A stretch of DNA of 64,000 nt, taken from an uncultured Clostridia bacterium. GTDB lineage: Bacteria > Bacillota > Clostridia > Oscillospirales > Ruminococcaceae. The position numbers were made by a program, and so were the translations under genes. A model generated the notes under the pieces. That model did no database searches. It saw only the letters and a program-made list of their open reading frames with translations, and was not told the DNA's origin. Of this stretch, positions 35,213 to 44,029 are shown piece by piece; position 1 is the first letter of the stretch, and the number at the start of each line of letters is the position of its first letter. The stretch lies in assembly GCA_947627205.1 (NCBI GenBank), contig CANQVE010000005.1, positions 23,731 to 87,730 of the forward strand, in the 5' to 3' direction.

Positions 35213-35504
35213 TTTAAGTTGTATGTGATTGTCACCAACAATTAAATTATAAAACATCAGTTAATTTATATGTACCTAAAGTTTTATCGCTTGTTCGATA
35301 GTCTTGCTTCTTTAGCAATAAAGTGTTTTGGGCAGTAATTAAAATTTGATTATATTATTTTTAATATAGGTCTTGTGCTTTTGTAATCTATTGTAACATA
35401 GCAGGGTGGGATGTAAAATTGTTTATACGAGGTATTGACAAATCAAGATGAATATGGTACAATATATTGAAAAAATTATATATCAAATATATTTTGGAGG
35501 ACGT

Positions 35505-35675
35505 ATGAACGAAAATCAAATAAAGGAATTAACTAAATTTTGTTTAGACAATGGACATCGCAAATTAAATGATGATGAAAAGGAAATTATAAAGTCTGCA
35601 ATAGATCAATCATCAAATTTGGGTGAACTGCTCCAAGTTATGCTTGTCAGTCTGGGATTTGATTTTAATAGATAG
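35505..35675 (+). CDS. Small protein of unknown function
   Basis: This 56-residue protein starts at an ATG after TTTGGAGGACGT and has its own promoter (TTGACA 35435-35440, 17 bp, TACAAT 35458-35463), so it is likely real. The product is charged and helical (NENQIKELTKFCLDNGHRKL, KEIIKSAIDQ). I recognise no family. It opens the first defence-like segment, 200 bp before an ATPase-nuclease gene, and could be a regulator or inhibitor of it; that is only position-based. Confidence 0.65.
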   Translation: MNENQIKELTKFCLDNGHRKLNDDEKEIIKSAIDQSSNLGELLQVMLVSLGFDFNR

Positions 35676-35875
35676 TTGATATGTACTTGATAGCTGATTT
35701 AAGTTTATAAAATAATAAACGGCTTAACTAGATAATAAAGCATTATCATTTTGTTGAAGTTTATGAATATTTTCGTAATATAGCCACTTAAGAGCGGTAT
35801 AATATGCAAATGCAGGCGGTTTAGCAAGATACTAAGTGTGCAAATTATTACTTTAGGAAAAAATAAGGTGAAAAC

Positions 35876-37459
35876 ATGTATAAAATAAGGAAAGTTAAAT
35901 TTGATGAGCACCCCATTTTAAAGAACTTAGAATTAGATTTCTGCGGGAAAGATGGAAAAGCGCTTGATACAATTATCTTTGCCGGCGAAAATGGGACTGG
36001 AAAAAGTACCATTTTAAATGCTTTGTACGATGTTGCTTCTCATACCGTTAAATATCCCATGACGGTTGAATTTGAGAATGAAGAAAGTGTTTTTGAAATA
36101 CGATATTACTTAAAAGAATCTGCAAACGGCGAGGTACACATGTACGCCAATGACGGGAAGGGAATGGATGTAGGCGCTTCTTGGCAAGATATAAAAAACA
36201 GGTATCCTTTTAGTGGAATTTTTTCAGATGTTGATATAAATTTTCATGCCAGTGATATTTCAACAGTAACAAGTTTAACACTCGACTCAACCAATAATAG
36301 CAGAAGATCAACTGAAAATCTCCCCACTCAAATCAACCAATTGCTTATTGATATTCAGACAACCGATGACAGCGAGTTAGCACATGCATATAGAACAGCA
36401 AAAGAATCACATCAGCAAGTTGATGATATTATATACAATGAGCTTATGCCCCGGTTTACAAATGCATTTAACAAAATGTTTGAGGGTTTAACATATAGCC
36501 GTATAGTAAATGAAAAAGGGAAAAAATCAATTCTTTTTCAAAAGAACGGGATTGATATACCGATTAGCGGATTAAGCTCAGGAGAAAAACAAGTAGTTTA
36601 TCGCGGTTGTTTCCTGCTTAGAGATGTAAATGCAACGAATGGAGCCTTTGTATTTATAGATGAGCCGGAAATAAGCCTTCATCCCGATTGGCAGTCAAAA
36701 ATTATGGATTATTATAAAGGCATATTTACAAGTGATGGAAAGCAGACTTCTCAGATATTTGCTGTTACACATTCGCCTTTTGTGATACATAATGATACGC
36801 GGCGAGATGATAAAGTAATAATACTTTCTCGTGATGAGAATGGTAATATAGTTGTAAATGATAAGCCAGAGTATTTCAAGTGCAATTCTATAGAAGCTGT
36901 TGAGGATGCGTTTTCTATTCATTTATTCACTGCTGATCAGCCAACAGTTTATCTTGAAGGCCGAACTGATGAAAAGTATTATAATAAGGCTATTGAAGTG
37001 TTTGAATATAAGTTACCATTTGTGTTTAAGTGGATTGGGTATATTGATGACAAAGGAAAAGAGGTCAATTCCGGCGAAAAGAATTTAGATAATGCATACC
37101 AATTTTTGGTATCGAGAAATCTGCCAATACGGAATGTTTGCCTTAAAGACTGTGATACCAGTCGAAAAACAGAAAGTCAAAACAATGTAACTATTTTATC
37201 AATACCACCGTTTGAAAATTCTAAGGGAATGCAAAAAGGCATCGAGAACGCCTTGGTATTGGATGATATTCCTGATGCTGATATGAAAAGATTTTACTCT
37301 ATAATAGAAGCGGTGGGGGAATATGGAGAAAAGAAGACAATTGAAACATTTGAGAAAATGAAGTTCTGTGAATTCATTTGCAGCATGGAAAATGAGAAAT
37401 TAATGAGAGTTTTTGCTCATCTAAAAGAAACAATAGATAAACTCAAATTGTTTTTTTGA
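35876..37459 (+). CDS. AAA ATPase-TOPRIM protein, OLD-like nuclease
   Basis: This 527-residue protein combines an ABC/SMC-type ATPase and a TOPRIM nuclease domain, the layout of OLD-family enzymes (as in Gabija GajA and PARIS). Walker A is GENGTGKS (37-44), signature SGLSSGEKQ, Walker B FVFIDEPEISLHPDW, and the switch His in VTHSPFVIHN. The TOPRIM part has Glu in VYLEGRTDEKYY and Asp-x-Asp in LKDCDTS. It lies in an AT-rich segment with an ADP-ribosyltransferase and an FRG protein. No UvrD helicase or second PARIS gene is adjacent, so it is a stand-alone or new combination. Anti-phage nuclease role is inferred. Confidence 0.88.
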   Translation: MYKIRKVKFDEHPILKNLELDFCGKDGKALDTIIFAGENGTGKSTILNALYDVASHTVKYPMTVEFENEESVFEIRYYLKESANGEVHMYANDGKGMDVGASWQDIKNRYPFSGIFSDVDINFHASDISTVTSLTLDSTNNSRRSTENLPTQINQLLIDIQTTDDSELAHAYRTAKESHQQVDDIIYNELMPRFTNAFNKMFEGLTYSRIVNEKGKKSILFQKNGIDIPISGLSSGEKQVVYRGCFLLRDVNATNGAFVFIDEPEISLHPDWQSKIMDYYKGIFTSDGKQTSQIFAVTHSPFVIHNDTRRDDKVIILSRDENGNIVVNDKPEYFKCNSIEAVEDAFSIHLFTADQPTVYLEGRTDEKYYNKAIEVFEYKLPFVFKWIGYIDDKGKEVNSGEKNLDNAYQFLVSRNLPIRNVCLKDCDTSRKTESQNNVTILSIPPFENSKGMQKGIENALVLDDIPDADMKRFYSIIEAVGEYGEKKTIETFEKMKFCEFICSMENEKLMRVFAHLKETIDKLKLFF

Positions 37460-37599
37460 ATGATTGAGTTTTTCTCGGATAATACTGCTATTCATGGTGG
37501 AATAAATTGTTTTGACATATCTAACCGAAACAAATGGTGCAAAATCCACTACTCAAAAAGTAGTTATAATATTATCAATATAGATATGAAAGTTAAGTA

Positions 37600-38214
37600 A
37601 TGAATATCGATTATAAATCATTTAAAAGGTTTACCCCTGAAAGTGCAGAGGCTTGGGGTAGAAAAAACTATGGGAATTGGTTGCCGAAACTTCAAAATCA
37701 AAATTATGAGCCTCAGACACCTTGTGAAAAATTTTTTAGGTATTATACTCAAGGTGTACATAATTTTTTTAATAAGGTAACAAGATTTGATAATATTGAT
37801 ACATACGACTTTAGTGACAGCTTTTTTACGAAAGAAATGTTTGATGACGGGGTTTGTGAAATAGGACTTCACCCCGTTCCAAATGATATTGTGGTATATA
37901 GATACATTTCAAAAACATTAATAAAGAAAATGTTAGAATGGGGCAACTCAAAATCCTTAAAAAGGAATTCAATACTTTTAGATAAAGGATTTTTCAGTAC
38001 TACACTATCTGTAGAAGCTGTTAAAAACCGTGATTATGCAAATTTAATGAAACGCTCACTGTTTACGATTTATGTGCCAAAAGGAATTTCTTGTGTATAT
38101 GTAGACCTTGTTTCAGATATGGACGAACAGGAAATACTGTTTGCGCCGGGAATCAGGCTTAAAGTTATAACGAAATGCATGTTTGGTAAATATGTCGAGT
38201 GTATAATATGTTAG
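37600..38214 (+). CDS. Mono-ADP-ribosyltransferase toxin-like protein
   Basis: This 204-residue protein has the R-S-E signature of exotoxin-type ADP-ribosyltransferases: Arg101 in VVYRYIS, Ser133-Thr-Thr in GFFSTTLS, and Glu176-x-Glu178 in DEQEILFAPG, preceded by the helical FTPESAEAWG...W and RYYTQGVHNFFN region seen in VIP2/C3-type enzymes. An ExE motif is usual for enzymes that modify Arg or nucleotides. No signal peptide is present, so it acts inside the cell unless injected. Between the OLD-like gene and an FRG gene (40 bp downstream), it may be the effector of an abortive-infection or toxin-antitoxin unit. The target is unknown. Confidence 0.88.
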   Translation: MNIDYKSFKRFTPESAEAWGRKNYGNWLPKLQNQNYEPQTPCEKFFRYYTQGVHNFFNKVTRFDNIDTYDFSDSFFTKEMFDDGVCEIGLHPVPNDIVVYRYISKTLIKKMLEWGNSKSLKRNSILLDKGFFSTTLSVEAVKNRDYANLMKRSLFTIYVPKGISCVYVDLVSDMDEQEILFAPGIRLKVITKCMFGKYVECIIC

Positions 38215-38254
38215 TGTATCTGCTGAAAATCACAGATTAAATTGGGGGATTTAA

Positions 38255-39787
38255 ATGAAACAAATCAACAATATCAAAGATTATCTTAAATTTATCGAAC
38301 AAAGACATGCAAATAATTCATTGTTCTTTAGAGGACAGCTTGAAAAATTTGATGGTTTTCCACCAACAATTGCAAGAGATTCGGAATTTATTGCGCATGA
38401 AAATGAAATGATTCAAGAAACTCTTCAAAAAAAGTACGATGAATTCAATAACCTTGATACGCCATTAAAAAAGCTTGCAAAGATGCAGCATTATGGCATT
38501 CCGACTCGTTTGGTCGATTTAACGACAGATGCTTTAGTTGCTCTTTATTTTGCTGTAGAAAATGTTGAAGATAAATCCCCGGGAAATATCTATATTTTTG
38601 ACGAGAAAGGCTATTCCATAAATAGCAGAGAGGCAAATCTTTTATCCCTTATCCCGTTTATAGCAGACCGTGATTTAAATAACGTTGTATTAGAATACCG
38701 TAAACAATACAATGAAATCATTACATTAAATGAAGTTTTGAATATTATTGGTAAGCCCATTTTCATAAATTATTCAGTAGAACTTGAAGATTCAAATCCC
38801 AGACTTCTAAATCAATTAGGTACATTTTTGATTTGCACAAACAAGTTTGTTGACGGTAAGATTACTGATGAGTTAATGTCATTGGAAAAGTTTTGTCCTG
38901 TTGAGGTTATTCGCATACCTTTTGAATATAAAAAAGAAATAAAACAAAGACTTGATTTGGATTATGATATTAATTCTTCTAAAGAATATCCAGAACTAAA
39001 TAATTTTGCCGATTACATAAAAAATAAATATAAGACTTCTTTGCCGGTTGATGTTTCGTATAGTATTGTTAATATTAAAGATGTTTCAATAGCAACGGCA
39101 AAGCGTAAATCAATAACCGTAGAATTACACGATCAATCTGAGATAGATGGAATTAAAAATCTTGTAATGGGAATTATGAACGAATACAAAAATGATACAG
39201 ATGTTATATGGATGTATGTTGCTAGGAATACTGATGACCTTATTGCATGTAATTGGTTTTTAATTTGTCAATGGATAAATCCTCATTTAAATAAAAAATA
39301 CAGACCAACAACTTTAGGACAATTTGAATCCGGATATTATTGGGTTTTTAGCAAATCATACAGTATTGATTCAGATGTAATGCAGCTTTCTTTTGAAAAC
39401 GATGATAAAACCTTGCTTTTATCTCATAAAGAAATTTGGAACGACTTCCTTAAGGTTTATTTAATTCTTAAAAAATCGTTAAATGAATTTGGATGGGATA
39501 GATTTGCTCAAGAATTGAATTCAAGGAAAAGTGAAATTTCCAAGTTATACAAGAAACTTCAAAATTTTGGACTTTCGCACAACAAAGATTTTGATGATTT
39601 CTTATATGAGTTTACTGATTGTATAAATGAAATTGATAACTTACATTATATTCTTGATAATACTTCTATTCAAATTTCAGGTAAACAGTTCTTGGTTGAA
39701 AAAACTTTTCATAGAAGCGATAAAAAAATTAGTAAAATATGCACAGAGATATCCCAATGGGAAAATACGCTACAAATTGATGAATAA
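38255..39787 (+). CDS. FRG domain protein
   Basis: This 510-residue protein begins with an FRG domain: Phe25-Arg26-Gly27 in LFFRGQ, then MQHYGIPTRLVDLTTDALVAL (about 77-97), the two most conserved parts of the family. The C-terminal half (about 280-510) is charged, helical and unrecognised. FRG domains occur in phage, island and defence genes, with unknown biochemistry. The gene follows the ADP-ribosyltransferase by 40 bp with a GGGGG-containing ribosome site, so the two are probably co-expressed, possibly as effector and partner/antitoxin (inference). Confidence 0.82.
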   Translation: MKQINNIKDYLKFIEQRHANNSLFFRGQLEKFDGFPPTIARDSEFIAHENEMIQETLQKKYDEFNNLDTPLKKLAKMQHYGIPTRLVDLTTDALVALYFAVENVEDKSPGNIYIFDEKGYSINSREANLLSLIPFIADRDLNNVVLEYRKQYNEIITLNEVLNIIGKPIFINYSVELEDSNPRLLNQLGTFLICTNKFVDGKITDELMSLEKFCPVEVIRIPFEYKKEIKQRLDLDYDINSSKEYPELNNFADYIKNKYKTSLPVDVSYSIVNIKDVSIATAKRKSITVELHDQSEIDGIKNLVMGIMNEYKNDTDVIWMYVARNTDDLIACNWFLICQWINPHLNKKYRPTTLGQFESGYYWVFSKSYSIDSDVMQLSFENDDKTLLLSHKEIWNDFLKVYLILKKSLNEFGWDRFAQELNSRKSEISKLYKKLQNFGLSHNKDFDDFLYEFTDCINEIDNLHYILDNTSIQISGKQFLVEKTFHRSDKKISKICTEISQWENTLQIDE

Positions 39788-39954
39788 TTTTGGCGAACTT
39801 CTGTCGCTATCTGAACCCGTGAGCGCGATTTATAATTTCATATCAATGTAATTTAATTGTATATTTTGAGCGTTTCACAATTGGAATTATACAGTGTAAC
39901 ATTCACACAGTTTCAGTATGTGATGTTGACCAATCTCGAACAATGGATATAATT

Positions 39955-40345
39955 CAATCATAGAGGACGGATCAAAAAATCTTTTTTGTAAAGGTTAGGC
40001 AACTTAGAAGTAAGAGGTTAGAAATAAGAGGTAAGAATTTATACCGAACGGTTGTTCGCCGAGTTCTTACCTCTTACTTCTTATTTCTTACTTCTAAAAG
40101 CGCAAAACCGTAAAAATGCGCACTTCCCGAAAAGCGGTTTTGGTATATTGGGTAGAAAAATCTTTTTTGTAAAGGTCAGACAGCAGGACAAGCAGCGTTT
40201 TCCACCATAGGCGGATAATGCGGGCAGGCACAAAGCCTAGCCGCAGTACTGTTTCCTAGTATATGTGGCTTTCTCAACAGTCTGAGATTTGACCTGTCAT
40301 ACCCGCAAGTGTCTGCCTGCGGGTATGATTATTTTAAGCAACAGA
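39955..40345. repeat. Gap with family C and B fragments and hairpins
   Basis: Positions 39960-40005 (GGACGGATCAAAAAATC then TTTTTTGTAAAGGTTAGG) and 40120-40185 (CCGTAAAAATGCGCACTTCCC then TTTTTTGTAAAGGTCAGAC) are partial family C elements. A family B palindrome is at 40008-40105. A CATACCCGCA / TGCGGGTATG hairpin at 40299-40328 may terminate transcripts. There are no genes. Confidence 0.65.
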
Positions 40346-40449
40346 GACGTAAAATTAGTTCAGCTATCAGAATAATATTTTCTGCCATTATTCAAATTTT
40401 TCCAAAAAATTATGAATTCCACTATCGTCTTTATAAGATATAACGGTGT

Positions 40450-41514
40450 TCAGATTGACATTTTCAACACTGCGGAATATGTTTTTTTCCACTTGAGGGT
40501 TGGATTTTTAAGTTGTGCAATAAGTTTTTTAATTTCTTGCCTTTTAGAACCTGTATTTGTCGGAGAACAAGTTGTGCAGGTGTCTGTGAACTTGCAGGCG
40601 CATTGAATAAAGTGCAGTTCATTATAATCACGCCAATGCTTGATGTCGTCCTCGCGGATAAGATACATCGGACGTATCAACTCCATACCCTTAAAATTGT
40701 CGCTTCGCAGCCTCGGCATCATGGTCTGCACCTGACCGCCATAAAGCATACCCATAAGTATAGTTTCAATAACATCATCAAAATGATGACCAAGCGCGAT
40801 TTTGTTGCAGCCAAGTTCCTTTGCCTTGCTGTATAAATATCCCCGTCTCATTCTTGCGCAAATATAACAGGGATTTTTATCAATATTGTATACCGAATCA
40901 AAAATATTCGTTTCAAATACTGTTATGGGAATAGACATTGCCAATGCGTTTTTCTCAATAACAGCACGGTTTTCGGGGCTATATCCCGGATCCATTACAA
41001 GAAATACAAGCTCAAACGGAAATTTGCTGTGCGCTTTTAGTTCCTGAAACAGCTTTGCCATCAGCATTGAATCTTTTCCGCCCGAAATACAGACGGCAAT
41101 TTTATCCCCGCAATTGACAAGCTGATAAACGTTTATCGCTTTTGTAAATTTGCTGAATATGGCTTTGTGAAATTTTTTACGAATACTGCTTTCAACGCGT
41201 TCGGCGATTTGGGAATTTTCAAGTTTATTTTGCAGCCATCCATAATATCCGCCGATAAGATTGTATGCGTCATAACCGCTTTCGCAAAGCAGCTCTGCTG
41301 TTTCACGGCTTATTACTCCGCTTTTGCAGCATACGACAAGTCTTTTGTCTTTCGGCAGTCCTGCGTGGCGTTTGTCTTCTAACTCCTTTTGCGGAATATT
41401 AACAGCTCTGTCAATATGCCCCAGACTAAAAGCATATTCATCGCGTATATCTATCAAGATATAATTTTCTTCGGGTATTGCCGACAACTCTTCAACAGTT
41501 ATTTCGTTATCCAT
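40450..41514 (-). CDS. Rhodanese fused to TtcA-type tRNA thiolation enzyme
   Basis: This 354-residue protein has a rhodanese domain at residues 1-95 (catalytic-type Cys63 in CCKSGVIS) and a TtcA/TtuA-like PP-loop ATPase domain (SGGKDS, 144-149) with Cys pairs in PCYICARM and TCTTCSP for an iron-sulfur cluster. TtcA makes 2-thiocytidine at position 32 of tRNAs. The rhodanese part could supply sulfur directly as a persulfide, which would be an in-cis relay. The start follows AAAAAGGGGACAAC. Its base composition is nearer to the chromosome than to the AT-rich segments on both sides. Confidence 0.9.
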   Translation of the reverse strand: MDNEITVEELSAIPEENYILIDIRDEYAFSLGHIDRAVNIPQKELEDKRHAGLPKDKRLVVCCKSGVISRETAELLCESGYDAYNLIGGYYGWLQNKLENSQIAERVESSIRKKFHKAIFSKFTKAINVYQLVNCGDKIAVCISGGKDSMLMAKLFQELKAHSKFPFELVFLVMDPGYSPENRAVIEKNALAMSIPITVFETNIFDSVYNIDKNPCYICARMRRGYLYSKAKELGCNKIALGHHFDDVIETILMGMLYGGQVQTMMPRLRSDNFKGMELIRPMYLIREDDIKHWRDYNELHFIQCACKFTDTCTTCSPTNTGSKRQEIKKLIAQLKNPTLKWKKTYSAVLKMSI

Positions 41515-41714
41515 GTTGTCCCCTTTTTAATTATCCCCATTAAATTTTATACTTCAGTAAATTATAGCAAATGCTGACGCTTTTGTCAAGACGTTAGGAA
41601 AACGCGGTTATACATAAAATTTATAGCCGGATATTACGGCAAATTATCCCCAAATAAATTTACAATATGTTTGGGGATAATCTGCGTAGAATTGAATGGT
41701 TAGGTTTATGCTGC

Positions 41715-41851
41715 TATTCATTTTCGTGCTGTCATGTTCGGGCATTTTTGAGGACTTTCCAACGGCGAAAGCGACGAAACCGAGGACGAGGAAACCGAAG
41801 ATTTCGATGAGGATGAGTGCGAGTGTCAGGGAATGGCGATGGGGATGTAAT
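41715..41851 (+). pseudogene. 3' fragment of an acidic-tail gene, inverted copy of 63687
   Basis: The frame encodes an acidic run (TEDEETEDFDEDE) ending CQGMAMGM and a stop. The gene at 63687-64000 on the minus strand ends in the same way (YQGMAMGM). The following 80 bp, including GTTATTA-like AATAAAGCTGAAATAAG and the promoter, also match in inverted orientation. It has no start and is a truncated duplicate. Confidence 0.8.
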
Positions 41852-41868
41852 AAAGCTGAAATAAGTTG

Positions 41869-42065
41869 TTGACAGTTTGCAAAAAATGTGATATAATTTA
41901 ATTATAGGGACGGAGCAAAAAATCTTTTTCGTAAAGGTTAGACACGCATTGAACCCCGCTGTTTTACAGTGGGGTTCAATAATGCACTATTTTTACTTTG
42001 AAATTCCCTAATGGAATTTCAATTTTGCTTCGCAAAACCGTAAAAATGTGCTGGCGTTTTTTTCT
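41869..42065 (+). ncRNA. Family C structured repeat with own promoter, single copy
   Basis: A perfect promoter (TTGACA 41869-41874, 17 bp, TATAAT 41892-41897) is followed by GGGACGGAGCAAAAAATC and one family C unit. Hairpin 1 is GAACCCCGCTG-TTTTA-CAGTGGGGTTC, hairpin 2 GAAATTCC-CTAAT-GGAATTTC. Both differ in sequence from the units at 62915 but keep pairing, which points to selection on structure. No open frame is shared. ncRNA is a hypothesis; a palindromic mobile repeat is the alternative. Confidence 0.5.
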
Positions 42066-42171
42066 TGGATAAGTTTTTTACGGTAAGGGTTTAAACTCTT
42101 ACCTCTAAAAGCTCCTCCCAAGAAATAATTATTACTAATAACTATGCAACACGAAATGCAACACGAAACAC

Positions 42172-42245
42172 TTGACAATTTGCATAAACTGTGATATAAT
42201 AAAAACACAGCAACGGAGCTTTATGTTCCGTTGCTGTTTTTGCAT
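42172..42245 (+). promoter_or_regulatory. Promoter and terminator-type leader before small gene
   Basis: TTGACA (42172-42177), 17 bp, TATAAT (42195-42200). The leader has AGC-AACGGA-GCT (42209-42220) overlapping the terminator CAGCAACGGA / TCCGTTGCTG followed by TTTTTGCATTTT. The motif AGCAANGGNGCT is the same as in the leaders at 8787 and 42610, though the small hairpin is only 3 bp. Confidence 0.6.
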
Positions 42246-42275
42246 TTTAAGAGATATTCAGAGGAGGTAACTACA

Positions 42276-42449
42276 GTGCAAGGAAAACCGCTGTCACATG
42301 AAGTTAAAAAAGAAAACGGGTTTAAAAAGCCCGATCGCGTCGACAGACACCCGCGCGAAAATCCCGAGCCGACTAACAAGCCCGCTAATAGTCACGAACC
42401 AGACTTGAATAATGAGGAACACAGACCAAAAATCGTTCCTTGGAAGTAA
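42276..42449 (+). CDS. Small hydrophilic protein of unknown function
   Basis: The GTG at 42276 follows GAGGAGGTAACTACA. The 57-residue product is rich in Pro, Lys, Glu and His (HEVKKENGFKKPDRVDRHPR) and ends in IVPWK; probably disordered. I recognise no family. It is controlled by an attenuator-like leader with the motif found before amt and the ATP-grasp operon, which suggests expression under the same, perhaps nitrogen-related, signal. Confidence 0.6.
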   Translation: MQGKPLSHEVKKENGFKKPDRVDRHPRENPEPTNKPANSHEPDLNNEEHRPKIVPWK

Positions 42450-42574
42450 ATTATCCGAGATATAATTGCAACTTTTGAATTTGAATAATTCAAAAATATT
42501 GCAATAATTTAATAATTTTGTGCGATTTAGCCTAAAATTTGCAATTTTATTTTAAATTTCTGTCAAAAAAGCAG

Positions 42575-42665
42575 TTGACATAATATCATCTTAGTGTTAT
42601 AATAAACTTAAAGCAAGGGCGCTTTGACATTTTTACGTCAAAGCGCTCTTATTTGTTTTGCTTTT
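42575..42665 (+). promoter_or_regulatory. Promoter and hexaloop/terminator leader of ATP-grasp operon
   Basis: TTGACA (42575-42580), exactly 17 bp, TATAAT (42598-42603). Hairpin AAAGC-AAGGGC-GCTTT (42610-42625) begins at the transcript start. Its loop and 3' strand form the 5' side of a terminator (42615-42628 with 42637-42650; core GCGCTTTGAC / GTCAAAGCGC) followed by ATTTGTTTTGCTTTTT. The layout is the same as at 8751-8850, with A at loop position 1 and G at position 4. Confidence 0.72.
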
Positions 42666-42709
42666 TAATTGTTTAATTGCAGAAGTATATAGAAAAGAGA
42701 TGAATTTTT

Positions 42710-44029
42710 ATGGTAACTCCTGTTGCAAATTCAAAGGAGATAAACGAACTGCTTGCAAGATACGGGGTAAAGTTCGGGATCTATAAAAACGGAAATTTCC
42801 ACGAACAGCTTTTCCCGTTTGACGCGATACCGAGAGTTATTTCGGCGGCGGATTTTGCCATGCTTGAAAAGGGGCTTATCCAGCGTGTTGACGCGCTTAA
42901 TATGTTCCTGCGCGACGTTTATTCCGACAAGAAGATAATTTCGGACGGCGTCGTTCCCGAGGATTTCGTTTACAGTTCAACGGGATTTTTACAGCAATGC
43001 GACGGTGTATTACCGCCAAAGGGCATTTACAGCCACATTTCGGGCATTGACCTTGTCCAGGCAAAGGACGGAACGTGGTATATTCTTGAGGACAATCTGC
43101 GCATACCGTCGGGCGCGTCCTATCCGCTTATTGCAAGAGAACTTTGCAGAATGACAAGTCCCGATGTTTTCCGCGAGGCTAATGTCCGCGACAACCGAAA
43201 CTATATTGCCTTGCTTCGGGAAACTATGAACTATGTAAACTGCGGCGGAATTAACGTTATACTGACGCCAGGAAGATACAACGCCGCGTATTTCGAGCAT
43301 TCATATTTCGCGGAGAAAACGGGCGCGGTGCTTGTTCAGAACAGCGATCTGTTCGTTGAGGACAATGTTCTGTACCTTAAAGATTATCAGAACGGAAAAA
43401 CGCGCGTCGGTACTGTCTACCGCAGAATTTCGGACGAATATCTTGATCCGATGACATTCCTGCCCGAATCGCTTATAGGCATACCGCATATCATGGACGC
43501 ATACAGGGCGGGGAATGTTGCGCTTATAAACGCTCCCGGAAACGGCGCTGCCGACGACAAGGGAATTTACTATTTCGTGCCGAAGATGATAGAATACTAT
43601 CTAGGCGAAAAGGCAATTCTTAAAAACGCGCCGACCTATCTGCCGTTCTATGAAGATGACAGAAAGTATGTACTTGACAATCTTGAAAAGCTGGTCATAA
43701 AAGACGTTTCCGAGGCGGGCGGTTACGGTGTTGTGTTTGGTTCGGACATGACGAAAGAACAGCTTGCAGATTGGAGAAAACTTATCACCGAGCAGTCTCG
43801 GCGCTTTATCGCGCAGGAAGTAATTGATTTCATAGACTTGCCCGTAACCGACGAGCAGGGAAATACCACGATGCACAAGGCAGATTTAAGAGCGTTTGTG
43901 CTTTCGGGCGAAAAAACAAAGGTATGGTGCAGCGGACTTACAAGATTTTCGCGCACCGAAAATTCATTCGTTGTAAATTCATCTCAAGGAGGAGGCTTTA
44001 AAGATACATGGGTACTATCACAAGAATAA
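42710..44029 (+). CDS. Circularly permuted ATP-grasp type 2 protein (COG2308)
   Basis: This 439-residue protein is of the COG2308 family of circularly permuted ATP-grasp ligases. Typical motifs are GIDLVQAKDGTWYILEDNLRIPSG, the YNAAYFEHSYFAEKTGAVLV segment and, near the end, DLRAFVLSG with WCSGLTRF. These enzymes are predicted to form peptide or amide bonds and nearly always occur with an alpha-E protein and a transglutaminase-like protein, as here. It overlaps the alpha-E gene by 22 bp. Product unknown. A leader like that of the ammonium transporter gene suggests nitrogen-linked expression. Confidence 0.92.
   Translation: MVTPVANSKEINELLARYGVKFGIYKNGNFHEQLFPFDAIPRVISAADFAMLEKGLIQRVDALNMFLRDVYSDKKIISDGVVPEDFVYSSTGFLQQCDGVLPPKGIYSHISGIDLVQAKDGTWYILEDNLRIPSGASYPLIARELCRMTSPDVFREANVRDNRNYIALLRETMNYVNCGGINVILTPGRYNAAYFEHSYFAEKTGAVLVQNSDLFVEDNVLYLKDYQNGKTRVGTVYRRISDEYLDPMTFLPESLIGIPHIMDAYRAGNVALINAPGNGAADDKGIYYFVPKMIEYYLGEKAILKNAPTYLPFYEDDRKYVLDNLEKLVIKDVSEAGGYGVVFGSDMTKEQLADWRKLITEQSRRFIAQEVIDFIDLPVTDEQGNTTMHKADLRAFVLSGEKTKVWCSGLTRFSRTENSFVVNSSQGGGFKDTWVLSQE

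Larger units (their letters stand above)
34234..35402 (+). mobile_element. Left inverted copy of a serine-recombinase segment
   Basis: The stretch from the base after tRNA CCA to about 35402 matches the reverse complement of 61845-62914. It includes the terminator hairpin, the ACCGCAA...TTGCGGT-like hairpin before the recombinase gene, the gene itself and a downstream block with TCTTGTGCTTTTGTAATC and TATTGTAACATA. Gene sequences are about 95 percent alike by eye; the downstream noncoding part is more diverged. Confidence 0.85.
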
